Assembly: GCF_000422505.1 (NCBI RefSeq) | Contig: NZ_KE383864.1 | Location: 1,083,349-1,147,348, forward strand | DNA: 64,000 nucleotides | Direction: 5' to 3' | Source of the DNA: Paenibacillus pinihumi DSM 23905 = JCM 16419 | Lineage (GTDB): Bacteria; Bacillota; Bacilli; Paenibacillales; Paenibacillaceae | In this document: positions 27,722 through 36,407 of the stretch, piece by piece | How positions within the stretch are numbered: the first letter of the stretch is position 1 | Layout of the letters: every line of letters starts with the position of its first letter | Made by a program: the position numbers and the translations under genes | Notes under the pieces: generated by a model | What the model was told of the DNA's origin: nothing | Seen by the model: the letters and a program-made list of their open reading frames with translations, nothing else | The model's database searches: none

Positions 27722-28834
27722 TTAACGCTCATTTATCGGAATGTAATGCTGGCCTACAGGACCGGTATACTCGGCACGCGGACGGATGATGCGGTTATTC
27801 TCAAATTGCTCGAGAATGTGGGCAGTCCAGCCCGACAGACGGCTGATCGCGAAGATCGGCGTGAAAAGGTCGCGCGGAATTTGGAGAGCTGTATACACGG
27901 AAGCCGAATAGAAATCGACGTTAGGCTTAAGACCCTTTTGTCCGGTTACAATGCTCTCAATACGCACGGACATTTCAAACAGTTCCAAATTGCCGGTCAG
28001 CTTGCCCAACTCCTGGGACATCTTTTGCAAATGCTTGGCGCGCGGGTCTCCGTTCTTATAGACACGATGACCAAAGCCCATAATTTTATCTTTGTTGTCC
28101 AGCTTGCCTTGAATGTATGATTCGACATTGTCGAGGGAACCGATTTCTTCAAGCATGACCATAACGGCTTCGTTGGCACCTCCATGCAGCGGGCCTTTCA
28201 AAGCTCCGATTGCAGAGGTGACACCGGAATAAATATCAGAGAGAGTCGCGACCGTCACACGGGCGGCAAAGGTTGAAGCATTAAGCTCATGGTCAGCATG
28301 CAGCACAAGAGCCTGATCAAGCGCTTTCACTGCTACTTCATCCGGTTCTTGTCCCGACAGCATGTATAAGAAATTATGGGCAACAGACACACCCTGCTTT
28401 GGAGCAATCGGCTCCAAGCCTTCCCGAATACGTGCAAAAGCGGCCACAACAGTCGGCAGTTGGGCCTGCAATTTGATGGCCTTGTGAAGATTGGCTTCTT
28501 GGGACATCTCGTTGGCATTCTCGTCATAAAGCGCCAGGCTGGATACAGCTGTGCGCAATGCCGCCATTGAATTGGTATCCTTAGGGTAAAGCTTGATCTG
28601 CTGGATGACCTGATCTGCTATAGGAGCATACGCGCCCAATTGTCCGATCAGCTCGTCCAGTTCGGATTGGTTCGGGAGCTTGCCATACCAGAGCAAGTAA
28701 GCAACCTCTTCGAATGTAGCGTGCTCTGCCAGTTCATCAATATCAATGCCGCGGTACGTAAGGGCGCCATCAATTATGGAGCTGATTGACGAAGTTGTTG
28801 CTACAATTCCTTCCAGTCCCTTGGTAGCTGTCAT
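27722..28834 (-). CDS. citZ: Citrate synthase
   Basis: Condenses oxaloacetate and acetyl-CoA; first step of the TCA cycle and head of the citZ-icd-mdh group. A 370-residue short-type citrate synthase: TKGLEGIVATTSSISSIIDGALTYRGIDI at the start, LHADHELNASTFAARVT (catalytic His near 224), GPLHGGANEAVMVML (His near 260), MGFGHRVYKNGDPRAKHL, and the catalytic Asp in PNVDFYSASVY. A 141-bp gap without an obvious terminator separates it from icd. The ribosome site is AAAAGGAGAGAGAAAC. Confidence 0.96.
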   Translation of the reverse strand: MTATKGLEGIVATTSSISSIIDGALTYRGIDIDELAEHATFEEVAYLLWYGKLPNQSELDELIGQLGAYAPIADQVIQQIKLYPKDTNSMAALRTAVSSLALYDENANEMSQEANLHKAIKLQAQLPTVVAAFARIREGLEPIAPKQGVSVAHNFLYMLSGQEPDEVAVKALDQALVLHADHELNASTFAARVTVATLSDIYSGVTSAIGALKGPLHGGANEAVMVMLEEIGSLDNVESYIQGKLDNKDKIMGFGHRVYKNGDPRAKHLQKMSQELGKLTGNLELFEMSVRIESIVTGQKGLKPNVDFYSASVYTALQIPRDLFTPIFAISRLSGWTAHILEQFENNRIIRPRAEYTGPVGQHYIPINER

Positions 28835-29214
28835 GTTTCTCTCTCCTTTTACGAAAGAATTGGCTTCAAAAATTCCAAATTTCGTGTTAGGCGTAAACGG
28901 CTGTGCCGCATATGGAAGAGGCTCAGCTCATTTTCGCAAGTAGAAAATACAAACCCGCATAACAGGTGTTCTATTACGCCTGCTTATATTTACTAAAAAC
29001 AATACGTCCTTTTAATAATAAAGTATTTTGCCAGGGAAGTGAACTCTTTCATCAAATAAAATTGTTTATCGCCTTCATAAATTTTTATTTTGATGACGCA
29101 TTCCAACATTTTTCCCTTTTCCAGGCATTTTATGACAAGCTCTCGAAATGCTTTTTTTCCTGCTGCCGACAATGTTAGAATAGAGGTATTCTATTCCAAA
29201 CTATGGAGGACCGA
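28835..29214. other. Divergent region between citZ and ppx
   Basis: An AT-rich region holding the upstream sequences of both genes. A dyad ATAAA-ATTG-TTTAT lies at 29056-29069, faintly like a CcpC box but with wrong spacing. Near ppx, a TAGAAT-type -10 and the inverted repeat GAATAG/CTATTC lie just before the ribosome site. No coding frame and no known riboswitch seen. Confidence 0.4.
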
Positions 29215-30735
29215 ATGAAGGAACAGCGCATTGGAATTATTGATATCGGCTCCAATTCCATCCGGCTTGTCATTTATGAGCGGACGGTTCATGGAGCCCA
29301 TCGGGTCATAGACGGGGCCAAGCGCGCAGCAAGATTGAGCCAGCAGGTAGATGAGAAGGGCAACCTGGAAGCAGGTGCAATTGTGCAGCTTATCGACATT
29401 CTGAACCATTTCCGCCTGCTCTGCAATCTCCACCATACCGGCTCTATCCGCGCAGTTGCAACGGCGGCTGTCCGCAATGCGGCCAACAGTGCCGAGGTGC
29501 TGGCAAAGCTTGAAGAGGAAACGGGGCTGTCCATTGAACTGCTCTCAGGTCTGGAAGAAGCGGAGTATGGCTTTCTCGGTACGATGAACAGTCTGGATAT
29601 TGAAGACGGGTATCTGGTAGATATCGGAGGGGGCAGCTCGGAATTTTCCTTGTTCCGCGGCCGCAAGCTCATTCGTACGGTCTCCTTCCCCTTTGGCTGT
29701 GTCAGCCTGGCCAGGCGCTTTACAAATGGTGGCCAGATGGACAAGGATCAGACCCTGGCACTGGAGGCGCTGGTAGCCCAGGCAATAGCGGGTGAGCCCT
29801 GGATGCAGGAAGGTGCCGGCTTGCCGCTTATTGCAGTCGGCGGGACTGCCCGTGCCTTCGGCAAGCTGGTTCATGCCCGTCAGCGCTACCCGTTTGCCCA
29901 GTCGCATAATTATGCTGTTGAGGGCCGCATGGCAGGCGAATTGCTGGAAGTGCTCCGCCAGCTCCCGCTCGATAAACGCAAGAAGTTCCCCGGCTTGTCC
30001 AAGGACCGTGCAGATGTTATTGTGCCGGGTCTCGCTGTGCTGAATGCGATATACAAGGCATGCATGGCCTCTTCGTTCCTAATCTGCGGATCAGGACTGC
30101 GCGACGGGCTGTTCTTCAGTTCACGCTTTGCGGGCCAGCCGCTGCTGCCCGATGTGCTGAATTACAGCGTAAGCAATCTGGCCGCCCTGCATCCGGAAGC
30201 ACCACAGGCCTACATTCAACAGGTGAAACAGACGGCAAAACAGATTTTCATGGAACTGGCCGCGGCCGTCCCATTTCCCGAACGCGCCGGCCGATGGGTG
30301 GAAGCTGCGGCTACCCTGCACCGGATCGGAGCCAGTATTGATTACTACAGGTATGAGGGGCACACCTTTTATCTGATAATCAATTCTTCGCTGAACGGAT
30401 TGTCGCACCGGGAAATTATTTTGACAGCCGGGATTGCCTCGTACAAGACGAAGAAACGGCTGCGGCAGAACATGCTTCCCTATGAAAGCCTGCTTGAGCC
30501 GTCTGATCTGGAGCATATGATTCGTCTTGGGACGCTGCTGCAGCTGGCGATTGCACTGAACCGGAGCGAAACGCCGACCTTGAAGCAGCTCAGTGTGCGG
30601 GCAGACGGGAATACGCTCCACCTCCAGCCTCTGGTAGGTAATGGGCCGCTCACAGTGGAGCGTCAGGAGGTTGAGTCGCTTGCCGAGGACTTTGCCAAAG
30701 CTTGGGGGCTCCAGCCTGTCCTGTACCCCTGCTAG
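29215..30735 (+). CDS. ppx: Exopolyphosphatase / Ppx-GppA phosphatase family protein
   Basis: Removes terminal phosphate from polyphosphate and/or pppGpp. The actin-like fold is plain: GIIDIGSNSIRLVIYE (about 6-21, phosphate-1 loop), AVATAAVRNAANSAEVL, YLVDIGGGSSEFSLF (about 137-151, phosphate-2 loop) and LIAVGGTARAFGKL. A helical HD-like C-terminal domain covers about 310-506. The ATG at 29203 contains the ribosome site GGAGG itself, so the start is the ATG at 29215. It converges on ppk1, giving a synthesis/degradation pair for polyphosphate. Confidence 0.9.
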   Translation: MKEQRIGIIDIGSNSIRLVIYERTVHGAHRVIDGAKRAARLSQQVDEKGNLEAGAIVQLIDILNHFRLLCNLHHTGSIRAVATAAVRNAANSAEVLAKLEEETGLSIELLSGLEEAEYGFLGTMNSLDIEDGYLVDIGGGSSEFSLFRGRKLIRTVSFPFGCVSLARRFTNGGQMDKDQTLALEALVAQAIAGEPWMQEGAGLPLIAVGGTARAFGKLVHARQRYPFAQSHNYAVEGRMAGELLEVLRQLPLDKRKKFPGLSKDRADVIVPGLAVLNAIYKACMASSFLICGSGLRDGLFFSSRFAGQPLLPDVLNYSVSNLAALHPEAPQAYIQQVKQTAKQIFMELAAAVPFPERAGRWVEAAATLHRIGASIDYYRYEGHTFYLIINSSLNGLSHREIILTAGIASYKTKKRLRQNMLPYESLLEPSDLEHMIRLGTLLQLAIALNRSETPTLKQLSVRADGNTLHLQPLVGNGPLTVERQEVESLAEDFAKAWGLQPVLYPC

Positions 30736-30810
30736 GCGCTCTGAAGAGCGGAACCGTTCAGGCAGAGCCCCGACTGCAAAATGAAGGGTTCTTCACTTGA
30801 AAGTTTGCCA

Positions 30811-30853
30811 AAAAAGCCGCTGATCATCATTTTAATGACAATCAGCGGCTTTT
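30811..30853. terminator. Bidirectional terminator between ppx and ppk1
   Basis: AAAAGCCGCTGAT / ATCAGCGGCTTTT, a 13-bp perfect stem with a 16-nt loop, has T-rich arms on both strands. Confidence 0.85.
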
Positions 30854-30883
30854 GCTATAACGGCTATTTACTTGCCAGACGGT

Positions 30884-31003
30884 TTATTTCCTCCGCGCTC
30901 TGACAGTTATCTCGATTAACCCAAGTTCAGCGCCCTTTTGCAGCATTTTCAAGACAGCATCCCTGCTTATCGGTTGCCCATTGATCAAATCAGGCTTTTC
31001 CAA
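30884..31003 (-). CDS. Possible small ORF overlapping the ppk1 end (39 aa)
   Basis: In the +2 frame relative to ppk1, the minus strand stays open from inside the ppk1 end to a TAA at 30886-30884 and reads ...EKPDLINGQPISRDAVLKML... ending GLIEITVRARRK. The composition is protein-like (helical, basic end), but the only initiation codon near the ppk1 end is TTG at 31003 without a ribosome site. It may be a small protein, a remnant, or chance. Confidence 0.25.
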   Translation of the reverse strand: MEKPDLINGQPISRDAVLKMLQKGAELGLIEITVRARRK

Positions 31004-33048
31004 GAAGTGATATCCATAGCTTTGAATTGGCTGCGGAACGTAGAGCCTTCACGCTCAACGGTCACATAGTTTCCGTTGGGCTGCAGCTCGCGCGCCTTGA
31101 CGTTATCGTTCAGATTCAGCATCAAAATATTGATTAGAATGTTGCGCAGCTCGCCATCCAGAACCGGGCACATCAGCTCGACCCGGCGGGAGAGGTTGCG
31201 GGTCATCCAGTCAGAGCTGGACAGATAAACTTCTTCCTCGCCGCCATTGTGGAAAAAGACAACCCTGGAGTGCTCCAGGAAACGGTCCACAATGCTGATA
31301 ACGCGTATATTCTCGCTTCGCCCCGGAACCCCCGGACGCAAGCAGCATACGCCGCGCACAATGAGCTGAATTTGAACCCCTGCTTGAGAAGCCTCATACA
31401 GCTTGTCAATCATATCCTGATTGGACAGGGAGTTCATCTTGGCAATGATCTTCGCAGGGCGCCCGGCAAGCGCATGCTCCTTCTCCCGGTCAATCAGCTC
31501 AAACAGCCGCTCCTTCAAATTTGTAGGGGCTGCCGCGAAGGCTTTCCAATTATGCGGAACCGAATAGCCCGTCACCTCGTTAAATAAAGCCGATGCGTCA
31601 ATTCCGATAACGGGATGAGAAGTGAACAGCCCGATATCGGTGTAGAGCTTGGCCGTACTCTCATTATAATTTCCCGTGCCGACATGAACATAGCGTCTGA
31701 GAGCATCCTCTTCACGGCGGACAACCAGTACCATCTTGGCATGAATTTTGAGCCCGATCAGTCCATAGACAACATGGCAGCCAGCCTTCTCCAGCTGTCT
31801 TGCCCAGGCAATATTGCGCTCTTCATCGAACCGTGCCTTCAGCTCGACGATAACCGTTACTTGTTTGCCCTGCTCCGCAGCATTGGCCAGTGCCTGTACC
31901 AGCTTGGAATCGCCGCTTACACGGTAGAGTGTCATTTTGATAGCTAATACATCAGGGTCCTCGGCCGCCTGCGTGACGAAATCATTGAACGCCTCAAAGG
32001 ATTCATAAGGATGGTACAGCAGTACATCCCGGCGTCTGATGACCTCGAACAAGTCATCCGATTCCTCGAATTCAGCCGGGTAGACAGGCTCCAGCTTTTC
32101 ATAGCGAAGATGTTCACGGCCGGGAACCAGCCCATTCAGCTTCATCAGAAAGCTGAGGTCGAGGGGACCATCAATTTCAATAATATTGTCTCCGATCTCC
32201 AGCTCTTCCTTGAGAGTCTGCAGCGCATAAGGGTGCATGCCTCTTGCAATCTCCAGACGTACCGGCATCCCCCACCGGCGTCTGCGCAGCTCCTTCTCAA
32301 TTTCCTCAAGCAAGTCTTCCGCCCCTTCTTCATCGAGCGTCAGATCCGCATTGCGGGTTAATCTGAACGGATTTACTGTGACCGGTATATAGCCATTGAA
32401 CAACGTATCCATATGCTTCTCAATTAATTCTTCCAGCAGAACGAATTCTGTTCGTTTGCTGCTTATTTTTCCCGGAATCTGCACCAAACGGGACAAAATA
32501 GACGGTACTTGTACAATTGCAAAGAGCGGTTCCTCATCCATCCCGCAGCCTACCTTTTGCAGCAATACAGCCAAATAAAGCTCTTTGGTATGTACGAGCG
32601 GGAACGGGCGGCTCTGGTCTACAGCCATAGGGGTAAGAACGGGAAACACAATTTCCCTGAAATAGATTTCCATTGCCGATTGCTGGGTTGGAGTCAAATC
32701 CTGCAGTTTGCGGAAGCGGATACCTTCCTTTTCCAATCCGCGCAGTGTCTCCCTGTAGGTCCGGTACTGTTCAGACACCATCGTTGATGTATGCTTCAGC
32801 AGTCTTCGCCACAGTCCTCCGGGCGTATAGCCGGTAAAATCTTTTTTATGATAGCCTGCCTTGATCTGATCCTGAATGCCAGCAACCCTGACACTCATAA
32901 ATTCATCCAGATTGCTCGATACGATTGCCAAAAATTTCATTCGCTCGAGCAATGGCGTGTCCGGATGGTGAGCCTCCGAAAGCACTCTGCGGTTAAACTC
33001 AATCCAGCTTAGATCCCTGTTGACATAGTGGGATAACTGCTTTGTCAT
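30985..33048 (-). CDS. ppk1: Polyphosphate kinase 1
   Basis: Polymerises the ATP gamma-phosphate into inorganic polyphosphate. A 687-residue PPK1: N-terminal YVNRDLSWIEFNRRVL (8-23), FLAIVSSNLDEFMSVRVAG (39-57), the ATP-site region DVLLYHPYESFEAFNDFV (341-358), VELKARFDEERNIAWARQLE (401-420), the autophosphorylated histidine in LKIHAKMVLV (His436), a second conserved histidine in YVHVGTGNYNESTAKLYTD (His455), and SSSDWMTRNLSRRVELM near 620. The start follows GGGGGAGGAAATACGTC. It faces ppx across a shared terminator. Confidence 0.96.
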   Translation of the reverse strand: MTKQLSHYVNRDLSWIEFNRRVLSEAHHPDTPLLERMKFLAIVSSNLDEFMSVRVAGIQDQIKAGYHKKDFTGYTPGGLWRRLLKHTSTMVSEQYRTYRETLRGLEKEGIRFRKLQDLTPTQQSAMEIYFREIVFPVLTPMAVDQSRPFPLVHTKELYLAVLLQKVGCGMDEEPLFAIVQVPSILSRLVQIPGKISSKRTEFVLLEELIEKHMDTLFNGYIPVTVNPFRLTRNADLTLDEEGAEDLLEEIEKELRRRRWGMPVRLEIARGMHPYALQTLKEELEIGDNIIEIDGPLDLSFLMKLNGLVPGREHLRYEKLEPVYPAEFEESDDLFEVIRRRDVLLYHPYESFEAFNDFVTQAAEDPDVLAIKMTLYRVSGDSKLVQALANAAEQGKQVTVIVELKARFDEERNIAWARQLEKAGCHVVYGLIGLKIHAKMVLVVRREEDALRRYVHVGTGNYNESTAKLYTDIGLFTSHPVIGIDASALFNEVTGYSVPHNWKAFAAAPTNLKERLFELIDREKEHALAGRPAKIIAKMNSLSNQDMIDKLYEASQAGVQIQLIVRGVCCLRPGVPGRSENIRVISIVDRFLEHSRVVFFHNGGEEEVYLSSSDWMTRNLSRRVELMCPVLDGELRNILINILMLNLNDNVKARELQPNGNYVTVEREGSTFRSQFKAMDITSWKSLI

Positions 33049-33138
33049 GACGTATTTCCTCCCCCGTATATGCCATCATTATCCTATCCTTTTGTTAAAT
33101 GGATGTTAATGAATTGTGATGGGAATGTAAAATAAACG

Positions 33139-33167
33139 AAAAAGGGCAGATTATCACTACCATCTGC
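33139..33167 (-). terminator. Short terminator after fxsA
   Basis: GCAGAT / ATCTGC spans the fxsA stop codon and on the minus strand is followed by CCTTTTTC. The stem is only 6 bp. Confidence 0.5.
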
Positions 33168-33546
33168 GGATACTCACATTGCCTTTGCGCACTTTTGCTT
33201 CAATCCATCCGAGCAACAGACCCCGATAATACGGACGGGTAAGGGGAAAAATTAAAGAAAATCCGACAAGGTCAGTAATAAATCCCGGAACGATAAGAAG
33301 AAATGCGCCCAGCAGCACGCATAAGCCATCAAGCATCATCAGTCCGGGAATTTGTCCGCTCTGCATTTGCCGTTGCGCCTCCAGGAACACTCTAAGCCCC
33401 TCCCGGCGGGCCAGATAGACACCCGTCGCTGAGGTAAGCAATATGAAAAAGAAGGTCGGCCAGCCTCCGATCCACGCGCTCACCTTGATTATTCCCCATA
33501 CTTCAATAATCGGCAGAATAAGAAGAAGTCCAATTACCCATTTCAT
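33157..33546 (-). CDS. fxsA: FxsA family membrane protein
   Basis: A 129-residue protein with about four hydrophobic segments and the FxsA signature: WVIGLLLILPIIEVWGIIKV at the N-terminus, GWPTFFFILLTSATGVYLARREG (about 28-50) and LMLDGLCVLLGAFLLIVPGFITDLVGFSLIFP (about 70-100). E. coli FxsA affects exclusion of phage T7 when overexpressed; the normal role is unknown. In B. subtilis fxsA directly follows pyk, and here only one gene intervenes. The start follows AAGGGGGTGCAAAGCAC. Confidence 0.88.
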   Translation of the reverse strand: MKWVIGLLLILPIIEVWGIIKVSAWIGGWPTFFFILLTSATGVYLARREGLRVFLEAQRQMQSGQIPGLMMLDGLCVLLGAFLLIVPGFITDLVGFSLIFPLTRPYYRGLLLGWIEAKVRKGNVSIRRW

Positions 33547-33563
33547 GTGCTTTGCACCCCCTT

Positions 33564-34052
33564 CTATCTATTATCGTCTGCGGCAGCCCTTTGAATCAAG
33601 GCGTACAATTCCGGGGCCGCCTTATCCAGCCGTGCAGGCCGAAATTCCTGATTTACCCATACATGACGAGTTCCTCCATCTACAAGCAGCTCTCCCGGAG
33701 GTTCCGCGTGCAGGCCGCCTGCCTCCTCCTTATTCTCTCCCACAAGACGGATTTGGGATTCAAAAGTTAATCTGAGCGGTGAAAATTCCTTCATTCGGGT
33801 GCAAACTACAATTTCATCATCATAGCGGGCCGGTTTTACAAAGCGGCAATTGAGCTCGGTCACCGGAAGCAGCATGCCCTGCTCTTCAATTGCAGCGTAT
33901 GGTACGCCCGCATGTCTGACCCATTCCGTCCTTCCAATCTCGAACCAGTTCACATAGTTAGCATGAAACACAACCTGCATTTTGTCGGTCTCCTGATAGC
34001 GCACCCTCAATGGATGAACATGCCAGCGGGCTCCCTGTATCTGTCTTTGCAT
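33564..34052 (-). CDS. Acyl-CoA thioesterase, hotdog fold (YbgC/4HBT family)
   Basis: A 162-residue single-hotdog protein. The active-site motif VRYQETDKMQVVFHANYVNWFEIGRTEWVR (about 17-46) contains the catalytic Asp of the 4-hydroxybenzoyl-CoA thioesterase family; PVTELNCRFVKPARYDDEIVV (about 64-84) is the second strand pair. Substrate probably a short- or medium-chain acyl-CoA. It lies 17 bp upstream of fxsA and beyond the pyk terminator, so it probably heads a small operon with fxsA. The ribosome site is TAGGAGAGTGAAGAAATC. Confidence 0.87.
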   Translation of the reverse strand: MQRQIQGARWHVHPLRVRYQETDKMQVVFHANYVNWFEIGRTEWVRHAGVPYAAIEEQGMLLPVTELNCRFVKPARYDDEIVVCTRMKEFSPLRLTFESQIRLVGENKEEAGGLHAEPPGELLVDGGTRHVWVNQEFRPARLDKAAPELYALIQRAAADDNR

Positions 34053-34086
34053 GATTTCTTCACTCTCCTATTGAGCCTGAATATAA

Positions 34087-34123
34087 ATCAAGAGCGATGG
34101 TCAGTTGCACCATCGCTCTTGAT
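34087..34123 (-). terminator. Terminator of pyk
   Basis: A perfect 15-bp stem ATCAAGAGCGATGGT / ACCATCGCTCTTGAT with a 7-nt loop; TTATATT follows on the minus strand. Confidence 0.8.
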
Positions 34124-34169
34124 TGTGTATGTTGTATAACCTGCTATATAAGCGGGTGATTTGAATCCA

Positions 34170-35924
34170 TTACATTACTTTTGCTTGTCCGGAGTAAATA
34201 ACCCCTGCCTCACCGTATACAGTAACTTCCATGCCGTCCTGCAACAGCTCCAGCACATTCTCAACACCTAGTACTACCGGGATTCCCAGGTTGAGGCCAA
34301 CCACTGCCGCATGGCTTGTAATGCCGCCTTGCTCAACAATCAGCGCTGCTGCTTTTTCAATAGCAGGCATATATTCTTTATCTGTCGAGGACGTAACCAG
34401 GATTGCTCCTGCTTCCGTCTTGGCAACAGCCTCTTCAGCCGAACGGGCAACAACAATTTTACCTGTTGCGCTTTGGCTGCCGATGCCTTGTCCTCTTGCC
34501 AGCAGATCGCCAACATGATGAATTTTGATCAGGTTCGTGGTTCCGGAGCGGCCAACTGGTACGCCTGCAGTGATAATAACCGTGTCACCCAGTTGCACAA
34601 CGCCGGAATCAATACCGCCGCGAACTGCGATTTCGAACATCTCATCAGTCGTTTCAGCCGGTGTGCCTTGAACAGGCAGTACACCCCAAGTGAGTGCAAG
34701 ACGGTGAATGACCTTCGCATCAGGAGTTACCGCAATGATTGGAGCTTTTGGACGATATTTAGAGATCATGCGAGCCGTATATCCGCTCTCGGTAGATGTA
34801 ATGATCGCCTTTACTCCCAGATCCAATGCGGATTTTGCAACAGATTGGCTGATTGCTTCCGTAACGGTTGTTTGCTGGGCATTTGCCTGCTTCGTGAAAA
34901 TTTCACGGTATTCCAGTGCAGCTTCTGTACGCTTGGCGATTCTCGCCATTGTCTGCACCGATTCAACCGGATATTTACCTGCAGCAGTTTCGCCGGAGAG
35001 CATGATCGCATCTGTACCGTCGAAGATCGCATTCGCCACGTCACTCGCTTCTGCGCGGGTCGGACGCGGGTTGCGCTGCATGGAGTCCAGCATTTGTGTA
35101 GCTGTAATAACCGGCTTGCCTACGCGGTTACATTTTTCGATCATTTGCTTTTGAACAAGAGGAACCTCTTCAGCCGGAATTTCCACGCCAAGATCTCCAC
35201 GAGCAACCATCAGACCGTCAGATACTTCCAGAATTTCATCCAGATTGTCGACGCCCTGCTGGTTTTCAATTTTGGAGATGATTTGGATATGGCCTGCGTT
35301 GTGCTTCTCAAGCAGCTCGCGGATTTCCAATACGTCGCTTGCTTTACGAACGAAGGAAGCCGCTACAAAGTCGATGCCTTGCTCGATACCGAAAATAATA
35401 TCGTTGGCATCCTTTTCTGTAATACCAGGCAAGGAAATGTTTACGCCAGGAACGTTAACGCCCTTCTTGCTCTTGATTTGTCCGCCGTTTACGATACGGC
35501 AATGGATCTCAGTGCCTTCAACCTTCTCAACTGTCAGACCGATCAGACCATCATCGATCAGAACGGTAGAGCCAACAGTAACATCATTTGGAAGGTTGCT
35601 ATACGTTACAGGGATACGGGTACGATCGCCAAGAATTTCTTCAGTCGTCAGCGTGATCGCATCGTCCTGGTTCAGTTCGATTGGCTCTTCTTTCAGTTTG
35701 CCCAGACGAATTTCCGGTCCTTTGGTATCCAGCAGGATGGCAACATTTGTGCCAAGCTCTTTGTTCGCTTGTCTGATGTTTTTTATACGGTTGCCGTGCT
35801 CTTCAAAATCTCCGTGGGAGAAGTTAAGACGGGCAACGTTCATGCCAGCCTGAATCAGTTTTTTTGTATTTTCCAGAGATTCACTGGAAGGTCCAATCGT
35901 ACAAACAATTTTTGTTTTGCGCAT
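34170..35924 (-). CDS. pyk: Pyruvate kinase with C-terminal PEP-utilising domain
   Basis: Last step of glycolysis, PEP + ADP to pyruvate + ATP. Catalytic core residues about 1-350 show [92 protein letters not shown] and [39 protein letters not shown] (split here only for reading). The allosteric domain follows to about 470, then a Bacillus-type extra domain to residue 584 with the histidine motif [21 protein letters not shown]. Total length matches B. subtilis Pyk (585). A promoter with an overlapping operator-like repeat lies 280 nt upstream. Confidence 0.96.
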   Translation of the reverse strand: MRKTKIVCTIGPSSESLENTKKLIQAGMNVARLNFSHGDFEEHGNRIKNIRQANKELGTNVAILLDTKGPEIRLGKLKEEPIELNQDDAITLTTEEILGDRTRIPVTYSNLPNDVTVGSTVLIDDGLIGLTVEKVEGTEIHCRIVNGGQIKSKKGVNVPGVNISLPGITEKDANDIIFGIEQGIDFVAASFVRKASDVLEIRELLEKHNAGHIQIISKIENQQGVDNLDEILEVSDGLMVARGDLGVEIPAEEVPLVQKQMIEKCNRVGKPVITATQMLDSMQRNPRPTRAEASDVANAIFDGTDAIMLSGETAAGKYPVESVQTMARIAKRTEAALEYREIFTKQANAQQTTVTEAISQSVAKSALDLGVKAIITSTESGYTARMISKYRPKAPIIAVTPDAKVIHRLALTWGVLPVQGTPAETTDEMFEIAVRGGIDSGVVQLGDTVIITAGVPVGRSGTTNLIKIHHVGDLLARGQGIGSQSATGKIVVARSAEEAVAKTEAGAILVTSSTDKEYMPAIEKAAALIVEQGGITSHAAVVGLNLGIPVVLGVENVLELLQDGMEVTVYGEAGVIYSGQAKVM

Positions 35925-36407
35925 GTTAGGTTTCCTCCGTTAGACAAACATAAATGACTCCGATGCCTTTGGCTGTCGAAGCTTCGTTTCTGGTCAAATC
36001 TGAACAATTGATTAAACAGTCCCGCCTCCTGCCGAATTTCACAGGCAAGCAGCTCCGTCCATAGACAGACGAAGCTGATCGTTGTACGGGCTTTGTATCG
36101 CCGGCTGCTGGCAGTTACCCGGCTCGGCCTTGTTCGTTTACATCCCAACCAAGGCTTGACCAAATAAAGCCGAACACCCTCTCACACAGAAATACAAGTC
36201 AAGATAGAACATTGTTGTTCTATACATGGCTTGTATATCAAGCGTCAACATCTGCCGTTGTCTTAGACAAAGACAACAGCATTTAGTCTGGAAATATAAG
36301 GATAGCCACAATTCCGTGTCCGTTATTCCTATATTTCAAAAAAAATTCACATCTTTATTCAAAATTACACGATTCTGCGGGCCTTGTACAGTCTGTTCAC
36401 AAAAAAA
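35925..36407. other. Upstream region of pyk, where pfkA would be expected
   Basis: In B. subtilis pfkA lies between accA and pyk; here the interval contains no phosphofructokinase sequence and no other convincing gene. It holds a candidate pyk promoter at 36219-36248, an 8-bp inverted repeat at 36204-36223, a further small palindrome TTGTCT-T-AGACAA at 36258-36270, and a leader of about 285 nt. A 102-codon minus-strand frame (35855-36163) has no ribosome site and overlaps pyk; it is not accepted. Confidence 0.5.
36204..36248 (-). promoter_or_regulatory. Candidate pyk promoter overlapped by an inverted repeat
   Basis: Minus strand: TTGACG (36248-36243), 18-bp spacer, TATAGA (36224-36219). The perfect 8-bp inverted repeat ATAGAACA-TTGT-TGTTCTAT (36204-36223) covers the -10 box and the expected start point, a typical repressor position. 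The regulator is not identifiable. Confidence 0.5.

Noticed and set aside
29056-29069. Dyad ATAAA-ATTG-TTTAT upstream of citZ as a CcpC operator
   Set aside because: The half-site spacing does not match the CcpC pattern and the site is over 200 bp from citZ.
34087-34123. Hairpin between pyk and the thioesterase gene as a mobile-element end
   Set aside because: It sits just beyond the pyk stop in the position and form of a normal terminator, with no matching end elsewhere.
34311-35957. 548-codon plus-strand frame opposite pyk
   Set aside because: Antisense shadow of pyruvate kinase, Cys/Asn-rich, no motif and no ribosome site.
35855-36163. 102-codon minus-strand frame upstream of pyk
   Set aside because: No ribosome site, basic low-quality composition, overlaps the start of pyk; more likely untranslated leader.
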